The notes under the pieces were generated by a model, which ran no database searches, was not told where the DNA came from, and saw only the letters and a program-made list of their open reading frames with translations. From Massilia phosphatilytica (GTDB lineage: Bacteria > Pseudomonadota > Gammaproteobacteria > Burkholderiales > Burkholderiaceae_D), in assembly GCF_002968015.1 (NCBI RefSeq), contig NZ_PUIP01000014.1, positions 153,929-217,928 on the forward strand: DNA of 64,000 nt, given 5' to 3'. Each line of letters starts with the position of its first letter. Position 1 is the stretch's first letter. The position numbers were made by a program, and so were the translations under genes. Positions 36,131-44,759 of this stretch are shown piece after piece.

Positions 36131-36988
36131 ATGACGACACAGGTATTCCTGATCCAGGCGCACAAGGACCTGGACCAGCTCAATGCGCTGGTCGGGCAGC
36201 TGCGCGATGACGATTTCCGCGTGTACGTGAACCTCGACCGCAAATGCGCGCTCGACCCGGCCGCCGTGCACCCGTCGGCGCGGCTCGTGCAAGACCGCGT
36301 CGACGTGCACTGGGGCACCTTCAGCCAGGTGCAGGCCGTGCTCAATTCGCTGCGACAGATCGTGGCCGAGGTGCCCGATTTCGACAAGGTGATCTTCCTG
36401 TCCGCCCAGGACTTCCCGCTGCTGTCGAACGCACGCCTGAAAGAAGCCCTCGCGCGACACGCCCACCATGAATTGCTGGACACGGTCGCCATCGGCACCG
36501 AACCCGGCCAGTGGGCCGCCGGCTTCCGCTACCAGTATTTTTATCGCGACGACGGCCCGCGCCTGCTGCGCACGGCCTGCCGCATCGCCAACCGCGCGAT
36601 GCGCGCGACCGGCATCACGCGCCGCCTGCCGGGCGGGATGCGGCCGTATGGCGGCTCGTCGTGGTGGGCGCTGTCGCGGGCATGCGTGCTGGACATCCTC
36701 GCGCGCGTCGCGCGCGAACCGGGCCTCGTGCGCTTTTTCCGCCAGTGCGCCTGTCCGGACGAGATGTTCTTCCAGACCCTCGTGATGAATTCGCCGTTCG
36801 CGCCCCGGGTGCTGGGCCAGAACTTCCGCTACGTCCAGTGGCCGGAACACGGCGCCCGTAACCCCAAGATCCTAGACGAGGGCGATTTCGAGCGCATCGC
36901 CGCGTCGCGCGCCCATTTCTGCCGCAAGATCGACAGCGAGGCCAGCGCCACGCTGCTGCCGCGCCTGCTCGCGCTCCGCGCGGCCTAA
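36131..36988 (+). CDS. Core-2/I-branching beta-1,6-N-acetylglucosaminyltransferase-like protein (GT14 type)
   Basis: The protein has 285 residues from ATG 36131 (a GTG at 36128 is possible). The start QVFLIQAHKDLDQLNALVGQL, the VYVNLDRKCA stretch, the FDKVIFLSAQDFPLLS motif and the SSWWALSR followed by CPDEMFFQTLVMNSPF pattern match the Core-2/I-branching enzyme family. It has no signal peptide, so it would work in the cytoplasm, probably adding a side sugar (GlcNAc or xylose type donors are known in the family). No ribosome site is visible and a -10-like box abuts the start. Confidence 0.82.
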   Translation: MTTQVFLIQAHKDLDQLNALVGQLRDDDFRVYVNLDRKCALDPAAVHPSARLVQDRVDVHWGTFSQVQAVLNSLRQIVAEVPDFDKVIFLSAQDFPLLSNARLKEALARHAHHELLDTVAIGTEPGQWAAGFRYQYFYRDDGPRLLRTACRIANRAMRATGITRRLPGGMRPYGGSSWWALSRACVLDILARVAREPGLVRFFRQCACPDEMFFQTLVMNSPFAPRVLGQNFRYVQWPEHGARNPKILDEGDFERIAASRAHFCRKIDSEASATLLPRLLALRAA

Positions 36989-37007
36989 TTCCTTAAGTCT
37001 CGCGCAA

Positions 37008-37035
37008 TTGTGCGCAGTGACGAGTAAGCTAGAAT
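37008..37035 (+). promoter_or_regulatory. Promoter inside the EPS cluster
   Basis: TTGTGC (37008-37013) and TAGAAT (37030-37035) are spaced by 16 bases. Transcription would start about 28 bases before the next glycosyltransferase gene, giving it a leader with a normal ribosome site. Confidence 0.55.
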
Positions 37036-37070
37036 CGGATTTCATGCGTTGTTCATAAGGCAAGGAACCC

Positions 37071-38279
37071 ATGCGCTCCATCCTCTTTGTCGTCCGCGAT
37101 CCATTGCCCCCCATCCGCGCCGATGTGCGCACCCTGTTCGGTACCGAAATGCCCCGCTATGGCGTGGCGACGGAGCTGGTGGGGCAGGGCGGCAGCGGCG
37201 ATGCGTCGCCGTGGCCGGCCGGCGGCATGCACGTCGTCGGTTCGCTGAAGAGCCGCTTCGCCAGCGTGTGCGCGCCGCTGTGGGATTTGCTCGGCCTCGT
37301 GCGCGCGCTGCGGCACGGCCGGCCGGACTGCATCCAGGTGCGCGACAAGATCGCCAGCGGCGTGCTGGGCCGCGTCGTCGCCGCGCTGCTGCGCGTGCCG
37401 TTCCTCTACTGGATGTCGTTCCCCATCGTGGAAGGCTTCGAGGTCCGGCGCGACGACATCGGTCGCCATGGCCGCGGCCTGAAGTGGATGGGGCATGCGC
37501 TGCGCGCGTGGGCGTCGCGCGTCGCGATCTACCGCATCGTGCTGCCCGGCGCGCGCCACGTGTTCGTGCAGAGCGATGCCATGGCCGGCTGGCTCGCGGC
37601 GAAAGGGTTCGATCGTGCGAAGATGACGGCAGTGCCGATGGGCGTGGACGCCCGGTTGTTCGACCGCGCCAATGTCGAACCGGTCGACGATCCGCGCCTG
37701 GACGGTCGCCGCGTCGTGCTGTACCTGGGACGCATCGCGCGTTCGCGCCGGTCCGACTTCCTGCTCGACGTGGCCGACCGGCTGCGCGCAACCAATCCCG
37801 ACATCCTGCTCGTGATCGCCGGCGACGCCCCGTCCGACGACGAGATGGCGTGGATGCGCCGCGAGATCGCTACACGTTGCCTCGACGGCCACGTGCTGCT
37901 GACGGGCTGGCTGCCGCAGCGCACGGCGCTCGGCTACGCCGTCCGGGCCGAGGTGGGCCTGTCGCCGATCCCACGCGGCACCCTGTTCGATGTGTCGTCG
38001 CCCACGAAACTGGTGGAATACCTGGCGCTCGGCATCCCCAGCGTCGCCAACGACATTCCCGACCAGAAACTTGTCATCGACGAGAGCGGGGCCGGGCTGT
38101 GCGTGCCGATGGAACCGGAGCCGTTCGCCGCCGCCGTGCTGCAATTGTTAAATAATCCGACGCTTGCGGCCGAGTTCGCGTTACGTGGCCCACCGTACGT
38201 AACGAGCCACCGGACGTATGATATTCTCGGTAACAATGTTGCAAAAACTTACAAAGCAATCCTGACGGAGCCGTCGTAA
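37071..38279 (+). CDS. Glycosyltransferase family 4
   Basis: The protein has 402 residues. ATG 37071 follows AAGGAA. It has the GT-B fold: N-terminal acceptor domain (VVRDPLPPIRADVRTLF, then YWMSFPIVEGFEVRR), and donor domain with VVLYLGRIARSRR near 225, LVIAGDAP near 250, and LSPIPRGTLFDVSSPTKLVEYLALGIPSVAND, where the glutamate binds the nucleotide sugar. Cytoplasmic; it adds a sugar to the EPS repeat unit. Two bases separate it from the CapK-like gene, so they share a transcript from the promoter at 37.0 kb. Confidence 0.88.
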   Translation: MRSILFVVRDPLPPIRADVRTLFGTEMPRYGVATELVGQGGSGDASPWPAGGMHVVGSLKSRFASVCAPLWDLLGLVRALRHGRPDCIQVRDKIASGVLGRVVAALLRVPFLYWMSFPIVEGFEVRRDDIGRHGRGLKWMGHALRAWASRVAIYRIVLPGARHVFVQSDAMAGWLAAKGFDRAKMTAVPMGVDARLFDRANVEPVDDPRLDGRRVVLYLGRIARSRRSDFLLDVADRLRATNPDILLVIAGDAPSDDEMAWMRREIATRCLDGHVLLTGWLPQRTALGYAVRAEVGLSPIPRGTLFDVSSPTKLVEYLALGIPSVANDIPDQKLVIDESGAGLCVPMEPEPFAAAVLQLLNNPTLAAEFALRGPPYVTSHRTYDILGNNVAKTYKAILTEPS

Positions 38280-38281
38280 GC

Positions 38282-39568
38282 ATGTCGATGTGGACCTACT
38301 CGCTGAAGTGCTCGCTGCGTTCGCTCGTGCGCGAAGCGGTCCGCAACGTCTGGGGCAGGGCGTTCGTCTATCCCGGCCTCGTCGCGAACGAACGGTCGCG
38401 CGCCACGCTCGCCGCGTACGTCCAGCGGCGCGCCCGCCAGGTCGGCGTGCCGCTGGACGGTGACGGCACCTCGCTGCCGCGGCTGTCGCCTGGCAGCGCC
38501 ATGTTGACGAAGGCCGACGTGCGCCAGCACCCGGACAAGCTCGTGCGTCCGCGCGGCCCCGGTTCCTGGATCCGCACGACCATCAAGACGAGCGGCACGT
38601 CCGGCTCGCCGCTGACCATCGTCCAGTCGCTCGGCAACCTCGTGCGCGAGGAGGGCTTCGTGCACCGCCAGCTGCAATGGATCGGCTGGCGCCGCGGCCA
38701 GCGGCGCGCGTGGATCCGCGGCGACATCGTCTGCCCGGATCACCCGGCGGACGGCCGCTACTGGTGCCGCGACTGGGTGGGCAATATGCTCATGATGTCC
38801 TCGTACCACCTGTCGAACGACACGATCGGCCGCTACATCGATGAACTGGAACGCTTCGATCCCGTCGTGATCCACGCCTATCCGTCCTCGATCGCGGCAC
38901 TGGCCGCCTGGCTGAATGCGGCCGGCCGCACGTATCGCGGACGCTTCTTGCGCGGCGTGATGACGTCGTCCGAAACGCTCGCGCCGGACGTGCGCGCGGC
39001 CGTCGAGCAGGCGTTCGGCGTGAAGGTGTTCGACTGGTATGGCCAGGCCGAGCGCGTCGCTGCCATCGGCACGTGCGAGGAGGGCCGTTACCACGTGCTC
39101 ACGGATTATTCCGGCGTCGCGCTGCTGGAGACCGACGGCGATGCCTGCGAACTGGTCGGCACGTCGCTGAACAATGCCGCGATGCCGCTCGTGCGCTACC
39201 GCACGGGCGACACCGTGATCCCGGACGGTACGCCTTGCCCGTGCGGCCGGGTGTTCCCGACGATCAAGGCCGTGATCGGGCGCCAGGAAAAGATCGTGAC
39301 CTTGCCGGACGGCCGCATCATCGCGCGCCTGGACCGCATCTTCCAGGGCCACGACCGCCATCTCGTCGAAGGCCAGGTGCTGTACCGCGGCGACGGCGAG
39401 TTCGTGCTGCGCGTCGTGACGGCCGACGGTTTTTCCGATGCGGACGAGCGGGCGCTGGTCGACAAATTCCTGCTGCGCGTGCCCGGCGTGAAGGTGCGGG
39501 TCGAGCGGGTGGCGGCAATTCCCCGTGGGCCGAACGGCAAGTTCGAATTCATCGCGATCGAGCGTTGA
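38282..39568 (+). CDS. CapK/PaaK-like adenylate-forming enzyme
   Basis: The protein has 428 residues. Adenylation motif TIKTSGTSGSPL near 100, a FDWYGQAERVA motif near 250, RYRTGD near 305, and CPCGR after it are those of the phenylacetate-CoA ligase-like CapK family. CapK proteins occur in capsule and EPS clusters and are presumed to activate a carboxylic acid (or acyl group) as AMP ester for decorating the polymer. The acid used here is unknown. The C-terminal ligase subdomain seems present (PRGPNGKFEF with the conserved lysine). Expression is coupled to the glycosyltransferases on both sides. Confidence 0.85.
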   Translation: MSMWTYSLKCSLRSLVREAVRNVWGRAFVYPGLVANERSRATLAAYVQRRARQVGVPLDGDGTSLPRLSPGSAMLTKADVRQHPDKLVRPRGPGSWIRTTIKTSGTSGSPLTIVQSLGNLVREEGFVHRQLQWIGWRRGQRRAWIRGDIVCPDHPADGRYWCRDWVGNMLMMSSYHLSNDTIGRYIDELERFDPVVIHAYPSSIAALAAWLNAAGRTYRGRFLRGVMTSSETLAPDVRAAVEQAFGVKVFDWYGQAERVAAIGTCEEGRYHVLTDYSGVALLETDGDACELVGTSLNNAAMPLVRYRTGDTVIPDGTPCPCGRVFPTIKAVIGRQEKIVTLPDGRIIARLDRIFQGHDRHLVEGQVLYRGDGEFVLRVVTADGFSDADERALVDKFLLRVPGVKVRVERVAAIPRGPNGKFEFIAIER

Positions 39569-39635
39569 AGCGTGCGCACAACCGGTAAATCATGATGTAC
39601 TATCGAAATATTGTCCAATTTATAAGGCTCGAGCG

Positions 39636-40739
39636 TTGGAACAACCAGCACAGATGCGGACGAAGTCGGCGCCACGGGTCCTGATGGTCGGCACTGCGCT
39701 CGAAGGCCGGGGCGGGGTGGCGGCGGTCGTCTCCGTGTTGCGCCGTCATGGCTTGTTCGAGCGCGAGGCGGTGCGCTATGTGGCCACGCACCGCGACGGC
39801 ACGCCGCTCGTGAAGGCGCGCGGCGCCGTGGCCGGGTTCTGGCAGACGCTGGTCGCCTGCGTGGGGCGGCATCCGGTCGTCCACGTGCACGCGGCGTCGC
39901 ATGCCAGCTTCCTGCGCAAGTCGATCGTGCTCCTGATCGCGCGGCTGGCCGGCTGCAAGACCATCTTCCACCTGCACGGCGGCGGTTTCCACACCTTCGC
40001 GACGGAAGAAGCCGGCTCCCTGCTGCGGCGCTGGATCCGCCACACGCTGGAAGCGAGTTCCCTCGTGATCACCCTGTCCGAAGGCTGGGCCCAGTTTGTG
40101 CACGCCTTCGCGCCGCGCGCCCGCGTGGCCGTCGTGCCGAATGCCGTGCCGCTACCGGTGCTGCCAGCCGTCGATGTGTCGATTCCCGGCCGCATCCTGT
40201 TCCTGGGCCGCCTGGAAGCCGCGAAGGGCGTGTACGAGCTGCTGGAAGCGGGCGCCCGCGTCGTGCGCGAGTCGGCGGGCCCGACGCCGCTGCGCCTCGT
40301 GTTCGGCGGCGAAGGCGATGCGCAAGGCCTGCGCCGGCGCGCGGCCGAGCTGGGCATCGCCGAGCGCATCGAATTGCTGGGCTGGGTCGGCCCCGAGGCG
40401 CGCGACGCCGAGCTGGCGAAGGCCAGCGTGTTCTGCCTTCCCTCCCACGCCGAAGGGCTGCCGATGTCGATGCTGGAAGCGATGGCGGCGCGCAAGCCCG
40501 TCGTTGCGACATATGTTGGAGGTATTCCCGAAACCCTGCGCGACGGCGACAACGGCCTGCTGGTGCCGCCGCGCGGTGAACAGGCGCTTGCCAGGGCGCT
40601 TGCACGACTCCTGGGCGACACCGCCCTGCGCGACCGGCTGGCGGAACGTGCGCGCGCAACCATCGAACAACAATACTCAACCGAGGTGGTGTGCGGGCAA
40701 TTGTCCGCGATCTACCGTGAACTCGCGGGGACACGATGA
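39636..40739 (+). CDS. Glycosyltransferase family 4
   Basis: The protein has 367 residues from TTG 39636, which has AAGG about 10 bases upstream; ATG 39654 is an alternative (361 residues) without a ribosome site. The GT-B motifs are RVLMVGTALEGRGGVAAVVSVL, FHLHGGGFH, ILFLGRLEAAKG near 185, LVFGGEGDA, and the E-x7-E region (HAEGLPMSMLEAMAARKPVV). A TACTAT box at 39598-39603 may provide a promoter. It overlaps the heparinase-like gene by four bases. Donor and acceptor unknown. Confidence 0.88.
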   Translation: MEQPAQMRTKSAPRVLMVGTALEGRGGVAAVVSVLRRHGLFEREAVRYVATHRDGTPLVKARGAVAGFWQTLVACVGRHPVVHVHAASHASFLRKSIVLLIARLAGCKTIFHLHGGGFHTFATEEAGSLLRRWIRHTLEASSLVITLSEGWAQFVHAFAPRARVAVVPNAVPLPVLPAVDVSIPGRILFLGRLEAAKGVYELLEAGARVVRESAGPTPLRLVFGGEGDAQGLRRRAAELGIAERIELLGWVGPEARDAELAKASVFCLPSHAEGLPMSMLEAMAARKPVVATYVGGIPETLRDGDNGLLVPPRGEQALARALARLLGDTALRDRLAERARATIEQQYSTEVVCGQLSAIYRELAGTR

Positions 40740-42709
40740 TGAGCGAAACGACAGGGATGGTCTGGCTGGTCAACCGATTGCGCTGTATGTCCGTGGCCGA
40801 GGTCGGCTACCGGATCCAGCAGGCGGCCGTCACGCGCGTGGCGAAACGCGTGCGCGCCCGCGCCGCGCCGCCGCTGCCCCGCGCGCGCACGTTCAATCGC
40901 ATTGGGTCCGACCTCGGCGCGCCCACCTTGTCGCCAGCCGAGCGCGACGCGCTGCTGGCCGATGCCGACAGCATCTGTGCCGGCCACGTCGTCCTGTTCG
41001 CCAACCGGCGGTTCGATGTCGGCATGCCGCCCGTGTGGAACCGCGATCCGGACAGCGGCGTCGTCGGACCGTCGATCTACGCGGGCGACATCACGATCAC
41101 GAACCGCGAACAGGTCGGCGACATCAAGCACGTGTGGGAACTGAACCGCCACCTGCACCTCGTGCGCCTCGCGCAGGCGTGGGCGTGTACGTCGGACGTG
41201 GCCTGGCTGCACGCGCTGCAGACGCAACTCCGCAGCTGGCTCGACCAATGTCCGCCGCTCGTCGGCCCCAACTGGACGAGCTCGCTGGAACTGGGCATCC
41301 GCCTCATCAATTGGGGCCTCGTGTGGCAGCTGATCGGCGGCGAGGGCAGCGGCCTGTTCGCGGGCGAGGAGGGCCAGCGCCTGCGTGCCGACTGGCTGGA
41401 CAGCATCCACGCCCACTGCAGCGCGATCGCCCGCCACCTGTCGCGCCATTCGTCGGCCAATAACCATTTGATCGGCGAACTGGCCGGTCTGTACGTGGGC
41501 GCGTCGATCTGGCCGTGCTGGAATGCGTCCGGCGCGTGGCTGGAGCAGGCGCGGCGTGAACTGGAGCACGAAGCCCAGGCGCAGTTCTCGCGCGACGGCG
41601 TGAACCGTGAGCAGGCATTTGCCTACCACGTGTTTTCCAGCGAATTCCTGTTCGTGGCCGGCCTCGTCGGCCAGGCCTGCGACCACCCGTTCTCGCGCGC
41701 CTACTGGACCGCCTTGCTGCGCGCGCTGCGCTTCCTGCGCTCGGTGCGCGACGTGGGCGGCAACGTGCCGATGGTGGGCGATGCGGATGACGGCATCGTG
41801 TTCCGGCTGGACACCCCAGGCAGCGACCGCGGCGAGCAATTGCTCGCGCTGGGCGACGCCGTGCTGCGCCGCATGCAACCGACGCACCCGGGCGTGCGTT
41901 GGCTGCTGCACGCCTTGCCCGGCAAGCGGCCGGAAGCGGACCCGCACGAGTCGGAGACGGGCTGGGCCTTCCCGGACGGCGGCTATCTGCTGTTCGGCTC
42001 GCACTTTGGCGAGCCCAACGAGATCAAGGGCATGGTCGATTGCGGCGCGCTGGGCTATCTGGGCATCGCCGCGCACGGCCACGCGGACGCGCTGGCGCTG
42101 ACGCTGTCGGTCGGCGGCGAGGAATGTCTCGTCGATCCGGGCACGTATTCGTACTGGCAGGAACACAAGTGGCGCGACTATTTCCGCGGCACGTCGGCGC
42201 ACAACACGGTGCGTATCGACGGTCTCGACCAATCGGTCTCCGGCGGGCGCTTCATGTGGCTGAAAAAGGCGCGGGCGGCGATCGAGCGCATGCCGCAATC
42301 GCCGCACGAATTCGACTTCCGCGGCTCGCACGACGGCTACGAGCGCCTGGCGGATCCTGTCCGGCACATGCGGACTGTCCGGTTCGACGCGGCCAGCGCG
42401 ACGTTGACGGTACGCGACGAAATCGCCGCCAAGAAACATCACCAGGTCGAGCTGTTCTGGCATTTCGCACCCGGCCTGGACGTGCGGCTGAACAGTGCCG
42501 GCCTGCACGTGCGGGGCAAACGCTTCGCGCTGCAGATGCATGCGCACGGCGCGGATTTGAAGCTGGAACTGGTGCGCGGCAATGAAAATCCGCCGCTGGG
42601 ATGGTACTCGCGCAGCTACGAAAGCAGGCAACCGTGCGACGTTCTGAAGATCAGCACCGTATCGTCCGCCGTTCCGGTCGAGTGCAAGTTTACAATAACG
42701 TTTTTCTAA
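40736..42709 (+). CDS. Heparinase II/III family protein without signal peptide
   Basis: The protein has 657 residues. The N-terminal half is alpha-helical (WTSSLELGIRLINWGLVW; NNHLIGELAGLYVGA; QAFAYHVF), as in the alginate lyase/heparinase II toroid. The C-terminal half has the heparinase II/III beta domain with GHADALALTLSVGGEECLVDPGTY near 445 and RGTSAHNTVRIDG near 485. Residues that normally form the lyase site (Asn, His, Tyr, His) appear to be present. There is no export signal, unlike the lyase at 33.9 kb. Homologues beside GT4 genes in EPS clusters are common; whether they degrade misplaced polymer or act otherwise is unknown. Confidence 0.85.
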   Translation: MMSETTGMVWLVNRLRCMSVAEVGYRIQQAAVTRVAKRVRARAAPPLPRARTFNRIGSDLGAPTLSPAERDALLADADSICAGHVVLFANRRFDVGMPPVWNRDPDSGVVGPSIYAGDITITNREQVGDIKHVWELNRHLHLVRLAQAWACTSDVAWLHALQTQLRSWLDQCPPLVGPNWTSSLELGIRLINWGLVWQLIGGEGSGLFAGEEGQRLRADWLDSIHAHCSAIARHLSRHSSANNHLIGELAGLYVGASIWPCWNASGAWLEQARRELEHEAQAQFSRDGVNREQAFAYHVFSSEFLFVAGLVGQACDHPFSRAYWTALLRALRFLRSVRDVGGNVPMVGDADDGIVFRLDTPGSDRGEQLLALGDAVLRRMQPTHPGVRWLLHALPGKRPEADPHESETGWAFPDGGYLLFGSHFGEPNEIKGMVDCGALGYLGIAAHGHADALALTLSVGGEECLVDPGTYSYWQEHKWRDYFRGTSAHNTVRIDGLDQSVSGGRFMWLKKARAAIERMPQSPHEFDFRGSHDGYERLADPVRHMRTVRFDAASATLTVRDEIAAKKHHQVELFWHFAPGLDVRLNSAGLHVRGKRFALQMHAHGADLKLELVRGNENPPLGWYSRSYESRQPCDVLKISTVSSAVPVECKFTITFF

Positions 42710-42743
42710 CAGCGTTTTTCCATAACAAAAGGGATTGTTTCAA

Positions 42744-43862
42744 ATGCTCATTTATCTGGTCGCAGGCGCCCGCCCCAATTTCATGAAGATCGCACCGATC
42801 GTGCGCGCACTGCAGGCGCGTGCGGATGCGCCTGCGTTCAAGATCATCCACACGGGACAGCACTACGACCGCGAGATGAACGACGTGTTCTTCGAAGAGC
42901 TGGGCATCCCGCAGCCGGACGTGTTCATGGCCGCCGGCGGCGGCAGCCATGCCCAGCAGACGGCCAAGATCATGATCGGCTTCGAAGAGCTGTGCCAGGG
43001 CGAACGTCCCGATGCCGTGCTGGTCGTGGGCGACGTGAATTCCACGCTCGCATGCTCGATCGTCGCCAAGAAACTGAACATCCCGGTCGCCCACGTGGAA
43101 GCCGGCCTGCGCAGCTTCGACATGACGATGCCGGAAGAAATCAACCGCCTCGTCACGGACAGCATCTCCGACTGGTTCTTCGTCACGGAACCGGCCGCCC
43201 TGGAACACTTGCGCCGCGAAGGCAAGAAAGAGGACGCGATCCACTACGTCGGTCACGTGATGGTCGACAACGTGCTCTACCAGGCAGAGAAGCTCAGCAG
43301 CGCGGACACGTCCGCGTTCGAGACCAGCGCCTGGAAGGCCGAACGCAAGAACGCGGGCCAGCGCTACGGCGTCATTACCATGCACCGTCCGAGCAACGTG
43401 GACGATGCTGCCACGTTCACGCGCATCGCCGGCGCCCTGAAGGAGATCGCGGCCGACCTGCCGCTGATCTTCCCGGTGCACCCGCGCACCCGCGCGAACA
43501 TCGAGAAATTCGGCATCGACCTGGGTCCCAACGTCACCCTCGCGGGCCCGCAGGCCTACATGGCCTTCCTGAACCTGTGGAAGGACGCGGCCGTCGTGCT
43601 GACGGACAGCGGCGGCCTGCAGGAAGAAACGACGGCGCTGGGCGTGCCGTGCGTCACGATCCGCGAGAACACGGAACGTCCCGTGACCGTGGACGAAGGT
43701 TCGAACGTGCTGGCTGGCACCGACCCGGCCGCAATCCTCCTCGAAGCGCGCAAGATCCTGCGTGGCGAGGGCAAGCAGGGCCGCCGGCCGCACCTGTGGG
43801 ACGGCCGTGCGGCGGAACGTATCGTGGATATCCTGACGAAGGAAATCCGCGGACAAGGTTAA
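42744..43862 (+). CDS. wecB: UDP-N-acetylglucosamine 2-epimerase (non-hydrolysing)
   Basis: The protein has 372 residues, the normal length. ATG 42744 is used, with AAAGGGA upstream. Family motifs: AGARPNFMKIAPI at 7-20, HTGQHYD, VVGDVNSTLA, VAHVEAGLRS with the catalytic-region Glu, and LTDSGGLQEET near 290 for UDP binding. It interconverts UDP-GlcNAc and UDP-ManNAc in the cytoplasm. With the following WecG-type transferase it suggests a ManNAc (or derived) residue in the polymer. Confidence 0.95.
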   Translation: MLIYLVAGARPNFMKIAPIVRALQARADAPAFKIIHTGQHYDREMNDVFFEELGIPQPDVFMAAGGGSHAQQTAKIMIGFEELCQGERPDAVLVVGDVNSTLACSIVAKKLNIPVAHVEAGLRSFDMTMPEEINRLVTDSISDWFFVTEPAALEHLRREGKKEDAIHYVGHVMVDNVLYQAEKLSSADTSAFETSAWKAERKNAGQRYGVITMHRPSNVDDAATFTRIAGALKEIAADLPLIFPVHPRTRANIEKFGIDLGPNVTLAGPQAYMAFLNLWKDAAVVLTDSGGLQEETTALGVPCVTIRENTERPVTVDEGSNVLAGTDPAAILLEARKILRGEGKQGRRPHLWDGRAAERIVDILTKEIRGQG

Positions 43863-43877
43863 TGATGAGGTAGACAC

Positions 43878-44627
43878 ATGAACGAGCGCATCACGCTGAT
43901 GGGGTGCTCCATCGACAACCTGACGATGGAAGAGACATTGCAGACGGTCGAGGGCTTCATCCATACAGGACGGCCCCATCAACACGTGGTGGTCAATGTC
44001 GACAAGCTGGTCAAGGCCAGCCGCGATCCGGAGCTGCGCCGGATCATCAACGATTGCGCGCTCGTGAACGTGGATGGCATGCCGGTCGTGTGGGCGTCGC
44101 GCCTGCTGGGCCGGCCGCTGAAGGAGCGGGTCGCGGGTTGCGATCTGTTCGAGGCGCTGATGCGGCGCGCGGGCGAGAAGGGCTGGCGCGTGTTCCTGCT
44201 CGGCGCCAGGGAAGAAGTGGTGAGCAAGGTGGCGGCCACGTACCGGCATAAATATCCGAACCTGGTACTGGCCGGCTACCGCAACGGTTACTGGAAGGGC
44301 GAGGCGGAAGAAGCGGACGTGGTCGAGCAGATCCGCGCCGCGCGTCCCGACCTGTTGTTCGTGGCGATCAGTTCGCCGAAAAAAGAGCAGTTCCTCGGCC
44401 GCTACCAGGCCGAGATGAAGATTCCGTTCGCGATGGGCGTGGGCGGGACCTTCGACGTGGCAATCGGCCACGTCAAGCGCGCGCCGCTCTGGATGCAGAA
44501 ATCCGGGCTGGAATGGTTCTACCGTTTCCTGCAGGAGCCGCGCCGTATGTTCCGCAGATATTTTATCGAGGACATGGCCTTCATCTGGCTGTTCCTCAAA
44601 GAGTTGAAGTTGAAGGACGCACGATAG
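43878..44627 (+). CDS. WecG/TagA/CpsF family glycosyltransferase
   Basis: The 249-residue length matches the GT26 family. Motifs: VNVDKLVKASRDPELR near 40, NVDGMPVVWASRLLG near 63, RVAGCDLFEALM with the catalytic-region Asp, LLGA near 110, and GVGGTFDVAIGHVKRAP near 195. Family members transfer ManNAc or ManNAcA to lipid-linked GlcNAc; the partner wecB just upstream supplies UDP-ManNAc. The C-terminal basic/hydrophobic tail could bind the membrane. This would add a second sugar of the repeat unit, but the precise donor is inferred. Confidence 0.92.
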   Translation: MNERITLMGCSIDNLTMEETLQTVEGFIHTGRPHQHVVVNVDKLVKASRDPELRRIINDCALVNVDGMPVVWASRLLGRPLKERVAGCDLFEALMRRAGEKGWRVFLLGAREEVVSKVAATYRHKYPNLVLAGYRNGYWKGEAEEADVVEQIRAARPDLLFVAISSPKKEQFLGRYQAEMKIPFAMGVGGTFDVAIGHVKRAPLWMQKSGLEWFYRFLQEPRRMFRRYFIEDMAFIWLFLKELKLKDAR

Positions 44628-44667
44628 CGTCCACGAGGTTGTAGTACACCAAAACACCAGACAGGGA

Positions 44668-44692
44668 TGGCGCCGGCACCGAGCCGGCGCCA
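44668..44692. repeat. Strong GC hairpin between the WecG-type gene and galE
   Basis: TGGCGCCGGC and GCCGGCGCCA form a perfect 10-bp stem with loop ACCGA. There is no T-run after it. It may stabilise the upstream message or weaken read-through into galE; a classical terminator is less likely. Confidence 0.4.
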
Positions 44693-44759
44693 CAACATAA
44701 CGATGCACGCCGGACCCGGGTCACGGCGGCAGCAACACTTTTAAGAAAGAAGAGCATTC

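Noticed and set aside
44668..44692. Intrinsic terminator before galE
   Set aside because: Strong stem, but no T-run follows; kept only as a hairpin.
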